A DNA stretch of 10,000 bases, taken from the NCBI GenBank assembly GCA_037179515.1, contig JAXCGZ010007581.1:20001-30000 (forward strand). Reading direction: 5' to 3'. Positions 1 through 6,595 of the stretch are shown in pieces. The first letter of the stretch is position 1; every line of letters begins with the position of its first letter. The notes under the pieces are model-generated. The model saw nothing but the letters and a program-made list of their open reading frames with translations, was not told the DNA's origin and searched no databases. The stretch comes from Halocaridina rubra (Eukaryota; Arthropoda; Malacostraca; Decapoda; Atyidae). A program made the position numbers and the translations under genes.

Positions 1-110
1 ATGATAAGTATCACTAAGTCTAAAATGGAACCGATGAGGAGACGGGAAGATACGAGCTTTGGGCTCTTTCCCGTAAACACAATTAGGTAATCACAATTAG
101 GTAATCACAC
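1..110 (+). mobile_element. LINE copy alpha, 3' end only (Jockey/CR1 group)
   Basis: The window opens in the last codons of the LINE reading frame (Asp-Lys-Tyr-His then a stop at 14-16). The 3' untranslated region follows, with a hairpin at 42-74 and two copies of the 14-bp tail unit. The sequence matches the ends of the four other copies in this window almost base for base. How far the copy extends to the left is not visible. Its tail runs directly into the truncated start of copy beta at 111. Confidence 0.85.
42..110 (+). repeat. LINE alpha 3' hairpin and tail repeats
   Basis: The hairpin at 42-74 has an outer stem ACGGGAA/TTCCCGT and an inner stem GAGC/GCTC around a 5-nt loop. Two exact tail units ACAATTAGGTAATC follow at 79-92 and 93-106, then ACAC. 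Tails made of short tandem repeats instead of poly(A) are typical of CR1-type LINEs. A 3' hairpin is a plausible signal for recognition by the element's reverse transcriptase; that role is inferred. Confidence 0.75.
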
Positions 111-112
111 AT

Positions 113-355
113 ATGGTGACAGTCTTTAAATTCCTTCATGGTTTTGATAGAGTGGATAGGGATCGATATTTTGATATGGCTGGCTCTAAAACTAGAGGTC
201 ATAGTTTGAAGCTTCGTAAGAAAACTTTTTTGCAGGATGTAAGGAAATACTTTTTCAGTGTAAGAGTAGTTGATAATTGGAATTGGCTAAGCGAGGAGGT
301 AGTTAATGCTATCTCAATCCATAGTTTTAAGGACAGGTATGATAAATATCACTAA
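113..355 (+). pseudogene. C-terminal fragment of LINE polyprotein (beta)
   Basis: This 80-codon open fragment matches the extreme C-terminus of the LINE protein, downstream of the reverse transcriptase. It includes the Lys-Phe-Leu-His-Gly segment, the FDMAG motif, a basic stretch and DNWNWL near the end. It contains none of the catalytic domains, so it cannot act as a reverse transcriptase. Beta-specific changes against the longer copies include Thr for Arg in its third codon, Phe for Tyr in GFDRV, Lys for Arg before TRGH, and Phe for Ser before LQDV. The apparent ATG is an internal methionine codon exposed by truncation and not a real start. The stop lies where every other copy ends. Confidence 0.8.
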
Positions 356-379
356 GTATAAAATGGAACCGATGAGGAG

Positions 380-450
380 ACGGGAAGATACGAGCTTTGG
401 GCTCTTTCCCGTAAACACAATTAGGTAATCACAATTAGGTAATCACACAC
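380..450 (+). repeat. LINE beta 3' hairpin and tail repeats
   Basis: The hairpin is at 380-412 with the same stems as in alpha. Two exact 14-bp tail units lie at 417-430 and 431-444, followed by ACACAC, which abuts the truncated start of gamma at 451. Confidence 0.75.
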
Positions 451-452
451 GA

Positions 453-843
453 ATCCGCACTTGAAAAAGCACATAGCTAAGCTTGAAAAAGTTCAAAGAC
501 ATGCCACGAAACTGGTGCCAGAAATACGCAATCTCAGTTATGATGAGAGGCTGAGGGAATTAGACTTACCATCACTCGAAGCTAGAAGAGTGAGGGGGAT
601 ATGGTGACAGTCTTTAAATTCCTTCATGGTTATGATAGAGTGGATAGGGATCGATATTTTGATATGGCTGGCTCTAGAACTAGAGGTCATAATTTGAAGC
701 TTCGTAAGAAAAATTCTCTGCAGGATGTAAGGAAATACTTTTTCAGTGTAAGAGTAGTTGATAATTGGAATTGGCTAAGCGAGGAGGTAGTTAATGCTAT
801 CTCAATCCATAGTTTTAAGGACAGGTATGATAAGTATCACTAA
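453..843 (+). pseudogene. C-terminal fragment of LINE polyprotein (gamma), frameshifted
   Basis: Two reading frames together cover the post-reverse-transcriptase region. The first (453 to about 597) encodes the segment with KKHIAKLEKVQRHATKL, then DERLRELDLPSLEARRVRG. The second (601-843) encodes the final 80 residues. They are separated by a one-base loss in a G run: five G at 594-598, where delta and epsilon have six. The fragment lacks endonuclease and reverse-transcriptase motifs and is dead. Differences from delta and epsilon include Asn for Ser in RGHNL and Asn for Thr in KNSLQDV. Confidence 0.8.
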
Positions 844-867
844 GTATAAAATGGAAGCGATGAGGAG

Positions 868-924
868 ACGGGAAGATACGAGCTTTGGGCTCTTTCCCGT
901 AAACACAATTAGGTAATCACACAT
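868..924 (+). repeat. LINE gamma 3' hairpin and single tail unit
   Basis: The hairpin is at 868-900. One 14-bp tail unit lies at 905-918, followed by ACACAT. This is the right-hand edge of the + strand LINE array. Confidence 0.7.
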
Positions 925-930
925 ATCGCC

Positions 931-1124
931 ATGGTTGTTTAATTTGTAATTGGGGTAAGGTTGAAAGGAAGACCTAGAATGAACTGGAAGGGGTGAGAGG
1001 AGCATTGGATGTGTGTGATATGTTAGCGGATTAGGGTAGGGAGAGTACAAGAGATAGGTTTTCGTTGTCTGGCCTCATGGCAATGTTGGTCGGAAGAGGA
1101 AATATGACTGCCCTAAATCTGTAA
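931..1124 (+). pseudogene. possible decayed retrotransposon C-terminal remnant
   Basis: Reading from 931 gives a broken frame containing Arg-Leu-Lys-Gly-Arg-Pro-Arg-Met-Asn-Trp-Lys (958-990). After a one-base shift around 990 it continues through GALDVCDMLAD, a stop codon, then DRFSLSGLMAMLVGRGN to a stop at 1122-1124. A GRPR.x.W.K motif followed by a short tail occurs at the C-terminus of many non-LTR retrotransposon proteins. That family likeness is the only support. It is clearly unrelated in sequence to the flanking LINE. It could also be chance. Confidence 0.3.
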
Positions 1125-1318
<194 letters not shown>

Positions 1319-1323
1319 TGCCG

Positions 1324-1335
1324 TGGCTCAGTCGG
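1324..1335 (+). promoter_or_regulatory. pol III A-box-like element of SINE head
   Basis: TGGCTCAGTCGG fits the A-box consensus TRGYNNARNNG of tRNA genes closely. It lies 32 bases upstream of the B-box-like element. Confidence 0.6.
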
Positions 1336-1367
1336 TAGCGTCTCCGACTCTGAGGCGTCAGGTCGAG

Positions 1368-1378
1368 GGTTCGCGCCC
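1368..1378 (+). promoter_or_regulatory. pol III B-box-like element of SINE head
   Basis: GGTTCGCGCCC resembles the B-box consensus GGTTCRANNCC but has C for the conserved A. Some loss of promoter strength would be expected. Confidence 0.5.
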
Positions 1379-1503
1379 CGCCACGGTCTGAGGTTAGCAA
1401 AGGCATGCACTCAGCGTAAGGATTACATCTGCCAAAACAAGTCCTTCGCAAGAAGGCAACCGTCCTAGCCCTTGGTTGATAAGGGAGTCCGTGACGTAAA
1501 ACC

Positions 1504-1505
<2 letters not shown>

Positions 1506-1595
<90 letters not shown>
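1506..1595. repeat. (TA)n dinucleotide array 2
   Basis: About 90 bp of pure alternating AT directly after the SINE candidate, either its tail or the target it entered. A 34-bp AT-rich spacer (1596-1629) separates it from array 3. Confidence 0.97.
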
Positions 1596-1598
<3 letters not shown>

Positions 1599-1627
1599 TC
1601 ATTTTTAACATATGTAATGTGCTTATT

Positions 1628-1803
<176 letters not shown>

Positions 1804-2046
1804 GAACCTCCACCTACGAATGGCCCCAGCCACAAATAAATCGACTGATGAAAACAATTTTTTAACAAGTTATCAATCGACCCGTGAACAATCCTCAAGG
1901 TACGAATGTACATACATACACACATCCACCCGGCCGACCACATGTTTGCTCTCAGTTCTGCATTGGAACCAGCACTGTGATCGCTCATTGTTCCTTCGTT
2001 GTAGATATCCAGATTTTTTGCTTTGTACTTTAAAGTAACCCTTATT

Positions 2047-2406
2047 ATAGCTCCTAGGAAAGTGCAAAGTGTTAGTGATAGTGACGTTAAAAAATGTAAA
2101 CGTATTACTGTAGAATTGAAGAATGATATAATAACTAAACATGAGAATGGTGTTCGTGTTTCTGATCTCGCCACGCAGTATGACATAGCGAAATTGACCA
2201 TCTGTACTATTTTAAAGAATAAAGAGGCCTTAAAGGCAGCTAACGTGGCTAAAGGAGTGACTATTTTAACAAAGTATAGGTCTCGGAAGTTATGGAAGAG
2301 GTAAAATAATTATTGTTAGTTTGGATAAATGAAAAAGAGCTTGCTGGAGATAAGTGTTAGTGAGGCTATACTATGCGTGAAGGCGTTACAGTTACACCAC
2401 GATTTA
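2047..2406 (+). pseudogene. Tigger A transposase, N-terminal CENP-B-like DNA-binding part
   Basis: The frame encodes Ala-Pro-Arg-Lys-Val near its start. A CENP-B-type helix-turn-helix follows, with [30 protein letters not shown] and [11 protein letters not shown]. These match the N-terminal DNA-binding domain of Tigger/pogo transposases. The expected start codon is ATA at 2047-2049 instead of ATG; an upstream ATG at 2023 is in frame but is not the family start. Further breaks are a shift near 2286, an in-frame TAA at 2307-2309 before LLLVWINEKELAGD, and another shift near 2352. After that, SVSEAILCVKALQLHHDL leads into the second DNA-binding subdomain. The reading stops at 2406, where the second transposon is inserted. 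The fragment is dead. Confidence 0.85.
2405..2406 (+). other. TA target-site duplication, left
   Basis: TA immediately precedes the left terminal inverted repeat of Tigger B and is repeated at 4083-4084. Removing the insert and one TA gives GAT-TTA-GTA-GCG, a continuous transposase reading frame. Confidence 0.85.
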
Positions 2407-2419
2407 CAGTGATCCTTCG
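2407..2419 (+). repeat. Tigger B left terminal inverted repeat
   Basis: CAGTGATCCTTCG pairs with the right end (4070-4082) at 12 of 13 positions. Starting with CAGT is usual for Tigger/pogo elements. Confidence 0.85.
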
Positions 2420-2567
2420 CTCTCTCGCGTTTCTTCCCTTGCGAATTCACTGTATCGCCATTTTTTTTGGCAATTTTTTTTTTGGTGGGTATATGCAAAA
2501 TATTAAAATATTAAAAAAATAAAAATTTTCAGTATTTTCATTTTTTTATTGAAAAAAAAAATTCATT

Positions 2568-3260
2568 ATTTAATTGATAAAAATAATTTATTTGCCAGCC
2601 TATGAATAATAAAACAGTAAGAAATAGTAAAAAAACATAAATTGTAACTTGTAACTCTGCACCATAAAAAGTACGATACCGGTATCAGCGTTTCGAAAAA
2701 CGCAAAGGGTCGCACCTACGTTGGCTAGCATATATTAAAATTTCCAGTAGTTTCATGATTTTATTGATAAAAAAACGTATTTCTTAGCCTAAGAATAATA
2801 AAACAGTAAAAAATAGTAAAAAACATAAATACTAACAGTATTGCACCATGTAAAATACGATACCGGTATCAGCGTTTCGGAAAACGAAAAGGGTCACACC
2901 TACATGAGCTAGTACATATTGAAATTTTCATTATTTTATTGATAAAACAAGTATTTCCTAGGCTAAGAGTAATAAAACAGTAAAAAATAGTAAAAAACAT
3001 AAATTTAGATATATAACTCACAGTATTGCATCATGTGAAATACTGTCCGATAGCGTACAGTGTATTGGAGTCGCACCTACGTGAGCTAGCTATATATTAA
3101 AATTTCTAGTAGTTTCATGATTTTATTGATAAAAAAACGTATTTCTTAGCCTAAGAATAATAAAACAGTAAAAAACATAATACTAACAGTATTGCACCAT
3201 GTAAAGTACGATACCGGTATCAGCGTTTCGAACAAAGGCTCGCACCTACGTGAGATAGTT
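2568..3260 (+). repeat. four tandem repeats of about 140-190 bp inside Tigger B
   Basis: The units start at 2568, 2758, 2933 and 3120, each near ATTTTATTGATAA. Each runs through AATAATAAAACAGTA (unit 3 has one change), a CAGTATTGCACCATG-like segment (degenerate in unit 1), a central GC-richer block and TCGCACCTACGTGAGCTAG (with small changes) before the next unit. Lengths are 190, 175, 187 and about 141 bp; the last unit is cut short. The AT-rich stretch at about 2500-2567 may be an earlier partial unit. Three units carry the 12-bp perfect palindrome GATACCGGTATC (2675-2686, 2859-2870, 3210-3221); unit 3 has lost it. I see no coding potential. Confidence 0.8.
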
Positions 3261-3459
3261 CATGGAATGCTATTGGCTGAAAGAGTGAGAGATCTGTATC
3301 ATGGGGTCTGATTGTTTTTTTCATTGAAGTTTGGTTCTCCCACCATCTTCCATTGTCTCGCCTCACTCGTTCAGTCTAACTCACGTGTGCGCCGTTCACG
3401 TTGTGCTTATTAATACCTTTTGCTTGTGATTTTTTTACTCGCATAGTTTAACCTTTGCA
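3261..3459 (+). other. presumptive 5' leader of Tigger B transposase
   Basis: About 200 bp between the tandem repeats and the transposase ATG. It contains an inverted CCAAT (CTATTGGCTG near 3270) and an AT-rich TTATTAATA (about 3408-3416). By position this should hold the promoter and leader of the ancestral transposase, but no initiation signal can be proven from the sequence. Confidence 0.35.
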
Positions 3460-3618
3460 ATGCTTCCCAAGCATCCTTCATCTTCTAAGGCTTCTGGTAG
3501 TGAGCCTAAGCGGCAAAGGAAGATGTTAACCATAACAGATAAGGTAAAACTCTTACATATGTTGAAAGAAGGAAAAAGGTTTACGGATGTCGGCCGCTAT
3601 TTTGGCCTCAATGAATAA
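3460..3618 (+). pseudogene. Tigger B transposase N-terminal stub (52 codons)
   Basis: ATG at 3460 opens a 52-codon frame that ends at TAA 3616-3618. It begins Met-Leu-Pro-Lys, is rich in Ser and Lys, and has a basic EPKRQRKML segment around residues 15-23. The first helix of a CENP-B-type helix-turn-helix follows (TDKVKLLHMLKEGKRF, then VGRYFGLNE, residues 26-52). This matches the start of Tigger-type transposases but is a different family member from the copy in Tigger A. The frame stops just where the recognition helix should begin. The next bases form an inverted repeat, AATAACAG/CTGTTATT (3614-3637). The rest of the transposase is missing. Confidence 0.75.
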
Positions 3619-3671
3619 CAGCCATAAAGCTGTTATTGGCTGCGGAATAATTTCCTCTGGCATCTACAAAC

Positions 3672-4003
3672 TCATTACCACCTCATTCACGGTAAGTTTA
3701 CCTATCACGTACATATAAATTTATGTTGCATGCTGTTATTTATAAAGTAAAGGGTGGTTTTTTAACAGTGCAGGGAGGGTTTATACAGTAAACGTAAAAA
3801 TAATTGTAAAATACCTATGTACATGAGTATGTCATGTCATTACCACCTCATTCACAGTAAGTTTATCTATCACTTTCATATAAATTTACGCATGCATGCT
3901 CTTATTTATGAAGTAAAGGGTGGTTTGTTAACAGTACAGGGAGGGTTTATACAGTTTATACAGTGTAAACGTAAAAATAAATTAAAATATCTATGTAAAT
4001 ATA
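3672..4003 (+). repeat. tandem duplication of 165 bp in Tigger B
   Basis: TCATTACCACCTCATTCAC starts both units, at 3672 and at 3837. They stay aligned through GTAAGTTTA, CATATAAATTTA, AAGTAAAGGGTGG, ACAG.GCAGGGAGGG-like sequence and AAACGTAAAAATAA, diverging by scattered substitutions and small indels. The second unit has an extra TTATACAG near 3955. It is untranslated. Confidence 0.8.
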
Positions 4004-4069
4004 GGGTGATCCTACTTCGCGAAAATTCCTCTACCGCGCCGGGTCCCGGAACCGAACCTTCGAGATAAA

Positions 4070-4082
4070 CGAAGGATCACAG
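4070..4082 (+). repeat. Tigger B right terminal inverted repeat
   Basis: CGAAGGATCACAG is the inverted partner of 2407-2419. TA at 4083-4084 is the right copy of the target duplication. Confidence 0.85.
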
Positions 4083-4084
4083 TA

Positions 4085-4205
4085 GTAGCGAACACTCCAA
4101 GTGCTAGTGGTACTAAAATCAAAATTAAAGCAAGCAGAGGTTGGTTTGAAAAATTTCGTCAACAAACTGGAAATAAGTATCGCTAGGCATAGAGAGGCGG
4201 CTAGT
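4085..4205 (+). pseudogene. Tigger A transposase, second DNA-binding subdomain fragment
   Basis: This continues the transposase interrupted at 2406. It encodes Val-Ala-Asn-Thr-Pro-Ser-Ala-Ser, then KASRGWFEKFRQQTG, the conserved Gly-Trp-Phe.x.x.Phe signature of the second helix-turn-helix in CENP-B/Tigger proteins. After a one-base shift near 4173 it reads GISIARHREAAS. The next codons are a proline run from CCT/CCA triplets (about 4206-4226). After this the DDE nuclease domain should follow but is absent, so Tigger A had already lost its catalytic part or lost it since. The match to the left fragment is exact in frame when Tigger B and one TA are removed. Confidence 0.8.
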
Positions 4206-4484
4206 CCTCCTCCTCCTCCACCACCATCCACGTGTGCTAGGAACCATCAACCAAAGGTAAATACCATATTTTATATTAGTACAGTAGAATAATGTTCTGT
4301 ACTTTTCTATAAGTAGGGTTATTTTTTATTACAATATATATTTTTGTCGCATATAAACTCATAATAAATATTGAAAAAGGTATATTTCTGGGGCTGGAGA
4401 ATGGATTAATTTGTTTTACATGCATTTCAATAAGAAAAATTGTTACCAGTTACGAACATAGCAACTCACGAATGGGGTTAAGAA
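4206..4484. other. remnant interior and 3' region of Tigger A
   Basis: A proline-codon triplet run (to about 4230) is followed by AT-rich sequence without an open frame of interest. It lies between the last transposase homology and the right terminus, so it is probably Tigger A 3' untranslated sequence joined to a deletion scar. No RNA gene or other repeat is visible. Confidence 0.4.
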
Positions 4485-4519
4485 ACGGATTTAAGTTCGT
4501 GACTAGAGGTACCACACTG
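4485..4519 (+). repeat. right terminal region of Tigger A
   Basis: Inverted, this reads CAGTGTGGTACCTCTAGTC, then ACGAACTTAAATCCG, which resembles Tigger-type ends. The element seems to end at 4519, followed within a few bases by TA-rich repeat. That fits a TA target preference, but the left partner is too eroded to confirm it. Confidence 0.55.
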
Positions 4520-4527
4520 TGTATATA

Positions 4528-4637
<110 letters not shown>

Positions 4638-4640
<3 letters not shown>

Positions 4641-4705
4641 GATTACCTAATTGTGATTACCTAATTGTGTTTACGGGAAAGAGCCCAAAGCTCGTATCTT
4701 CCCGT
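4638..4705 (-). repeat. LINE delta 3' hairpin and tail repeats
   Basis: The hairpin is at 4673-4705 and is the same as in alpha. Two 14-bp tail units follow on the - strand at 4655-4668 and 4641-4654, then ACAT repeats merging with the (TA)n array. Confidence 0.75.
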
Positions 4706-4729
4706 CTCCTCATCGGTTCCATTTTATAC

Positions 4730-6269
4730 TTAGTGATACTTATCATACCTGTCCTTAAAACTATGAATTGAGATAGCATTAACTACCTCCTCGCTTAGCC
4801 AATTCCAGTTATCAACTACTCTTACACTGAAAAAGTATTTCCTTACATCCTGCAAAGAAGTTTTCTTACGAAGCTTCAAACTATGACCTCTAGTTCTAGA
4901 GCCAGCCATATCAAAATATCGATCCCTATCCACTCTATCATAACCATGAAGGAATTTAAAGACTCTCACCATATCCCCCCTCACTCTTCTAGCTTCGAGT
5001 GATGGTAAGTCTAATTCCCTCAGCCTCTCATCATAACTGAGATTGCGTATTTCTGGCACCAGTTTCGTGGCATGTCTTTGAACTTTTTCAAGCTTAGCTA
5101 TGTGCTTTTTCAAGTGCGGATTCCAAAAGGGGGCTGCATATTCGAGTTTTGGCCTCACATAGGTTACATAAATATTTCTGAACATTTCCTTGTCCATGTG
5201 CCTGAAGGCTACCCTTACATTTGATAAGAATGCATATGCTGCCCTTACTATGCCATTTATATGTATTTCTGGAGACAAATCTGCCAGTATGTTTACTCCT
5301 AGATCTCTCTCATTTTCTGTCTCTTGAAGTTGTACTCCAGCCACCGAGTAGTCAAGCTTGGGCCTTCTTGCACTTGTACCCATTCTCATTACCTTACATT
5401 TTGAAGTATTGAATTTCATTAGCCACTTTTCTGACCACTCATGCAGATTATTTAGATCCTCCTGAAGTTCTCTACCATTGTTCTCGTTTTTTACTTTCTT
5501 CACAATCTTTGCATCATCTGCAAACATATTCATGAATGAATTTACAGACTCTGGTAGGTCATTTACATATACAAGGAACAAAAGTGGCCCTAAAACTAAA
5601 CCCTGTGGAACTCCACTACTAACTCTTCTCCATTCAGACACTGAGTGTCTTACTCTAACCCTCTGTTCCCTTCCTTCTAAGTAAGTTTTTATCCATTCCA
5701 AAACATTTCCACCTATTCTAGCCATTGATTGCAGCTTCCTAATAAGTCTCCCATGTGGAACAGTGTCAAACGCTTTCTGCAAGTCTAGGAATATGCAATC
5801 TGCCCAGCCCTTTCTTTCCTGTAAGATTTGGCTTACCTCATCATAAAATTCTAATAAGTTTGTTACTGTTGATCTAGCTTCTCTGAAGCCATGTTGCCTC
5901 ACTGACAAAAAGTTGAAGGATTCCAAGTGAAGAGAGATATGTTTCCTTAGTAGTTTCTCCATAACTTTGCAAACTATGCTGGTCAAGGAAACTGGTCTAT
6001 AGTTCAGAGCCGTATCCCTCCTTCTTCTTTTTGAAGATAGGTATCACATTTGCTTGTTTCCAGCATCTTGGAATCTCCCCCGACTCCAGTGACTCCTTAA
6101 ATATGATACTTAGTGCCACTGATATTGTGTTTGCGCATTTTTTAAGCACATGAGGGAATATGTCATCAGGACCTGTAGCTTTATGAACATCTAAATCCAT
6201 CAGCGCTTTGCATACCTCTGTGGCTGTAAGGTTGATGTTCTCTAATACCGGCCCGTGAGCTTCTATCAC
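4730..6269 (-). pseudogene. reverse transcriptase of LINE delta, frameshifted once
   Basis: Two - strand frames form one protein. 6269 to about 6010 encodes the start of the reverse-transcriptase region (ALMDLDVHKATGPDDI, then IPRCWKQANVIPIF). From about 5995 the frame changes, and after ALNYRPVSL it continues as a 418-residue stretch to 4730. The catalytic motifs are present: FLDLQKAFD (residues 66-74 of the long frame, Asp68), GVPQG (125-129) and FADD (155-158). Downstream lie LGV, a WNPHLKK segment and the common C-terminus. There is no RNase H. The residue after GVPQG is Leu, where epsilon has the usual Ser. The break lies at an AAAAAGAAGAAGG run and needs one base skipped. Copying RNA into DNA at the nicked target is the family's role; this copy is not intact. 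Confidence 0.88.
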
Positions 6270-6518
6270 TGCAATCTGAGGGGGTGGGGGTATTTTCTAC
6301 TGTAAATACTGACTGAAACTCCTTGTTCAATTCTTTGCAGATCTCTTCATCCATCTCAGTGATGCTTCCATCTGCTCTCTTTAGCCTTAAAACCTGTTCT
6401 TTTACCTTCAGTTTTCCTCTGATAAAGCTGTGGGAAAGCTTGGGATTTTCTTTAGCCTTCCTGGTGATGTCCCTCTCATAGTCTCTCTCTGCCTCTCTCC
6501 TTTTACTTAGGTAGTCAT
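6270..6518 (-). pseudogene. linker end of LINE delta
   Basis: The - strand sequence encodes the same basic linker C-terminus as epsilon (LKVKEQVLRLKRADGSITE, then ICKELNKEFQSVFTVEN). It loses frame in the C-rich stretch at about 6280-6295 before the reverse-transcriptase frame resumes near 6269. The 5' edge at 6518 falls inside the Tyr-Lys-Arg-Ala-Arg-Asn-Asp region of the linker, and everything upstream is missing. Confidence 0.7.
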
Positions 6519-6571
6519 GTGATTACCTAATTGTGTTTACGGGAAAGAGCCCAAAGTTCGTATCTTCCCGT
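6519..6571 (-). repeat. LINE epsilon 3' hairpin and single tail unit
   Basis: The hairpin at 6539-6571 has one change relative to the other copies: the inner stem is GAAC opposite GCTC, giving an A-C mismatch. One 14-bp tail unit (6521-6534) and ACAT follow. The final AT is shared with the first bases of delta. Confidence 0.7.
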
Positions 6572-6595
6572 CTCCTCATCGGTTCCATTTTATAC

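Larger units (their letters stand above)
111..450 (+). mobile_element. LINE copy beta, strongly 5'-truncated
   Basis: The copy starts abruptly at 111, right after the alpha tail, inside the codons that read Gly-Asp-Met-Val in longer copies. It carries the last 80 codons of the C-terminal region, the 3' untranslated hairpin (380-412) and two tail units (417-430, 431-444). Such 5' truncation is the usual outcome of incomplete target-primed reverse transcription. The downstream junction with copy gamma at 450/451 is again exact. Confidence 0.85.
451..924 (+). mobile_element. LINE copy gamma, 5'-truncated
   Basis: The copy begins at 451 in the codons for Asn-Pro-His-Leu-Lys-Lys (the region after the reverse transcriptase in the longer copies). 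It runs to the end of the element, with the hairpin at 868-900 and a single tail unit at 905-918. It is longer than beta by the segment 451-600 and shares with beta the Thr variant in MVTVFKFL, where delta and epsilon have Arg. It is the last of three head-to-tail copies. Beyond 924 the sequence is unrelated to the LINE. Confidence 0.85.
2407..4082 (+). mobile_element. Tigger B: 1,676-bp Tigger/pogo-type element nested in Tigger A
   Basis: The element is bounded by 13-bp inverted repeats differing at one base (CAGTGATCCTTCG at the left, CTGTGATCCTTCG inverted at the right) and by a TA duplication, as expected for the Tc1/mariner/pogo superfamily. The right end continues inward with TTTATCTCG, GGTTCCGGGACCC and TTCGCGAAGTAGG (inverted), very much in the style of Tigger termini. 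Inside, in order, are a T-rich subterminal segment, four tandem repeats of about 180 bp (2568-3260), a presumptive leader (3261-3459), a 52-codon transposase N-terminus (3460-3618) and a tandem 165-bp duplication (3672 to about 4003). No DDE domain remains, so it is non-autonomous. Confidence 0.85.

Noticed and set aside
802..1050. An 82-codon open frame on the - strand
   Set aside because: It spans the LINE gamma end and unrelated flank, has no domain likeness, and crosses a transposon boundary.
1321..1386. A functional tRNA gene
   Set aside because: The A and B boxes are present, but the acceptor stem does not pair in the proper register, T-loop position 58 is C and the anticodon loop lacks the expected U33. 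A SINE head fits better.
2568..3260. CRISPR array
   Set aside because: The repeats are long, AT-rich, directly adjacent and diverged, with no unique spacers, and they sit inside an animal DNA transposon.
4031..4292. Gly-rich and Pro-rich open frames around 4200-4230 as a gene
   Set aside because: They come from a CCT/CCA triplet run next to the Tigger A fragment. The part before the proline run is transposase in a shifted frame.
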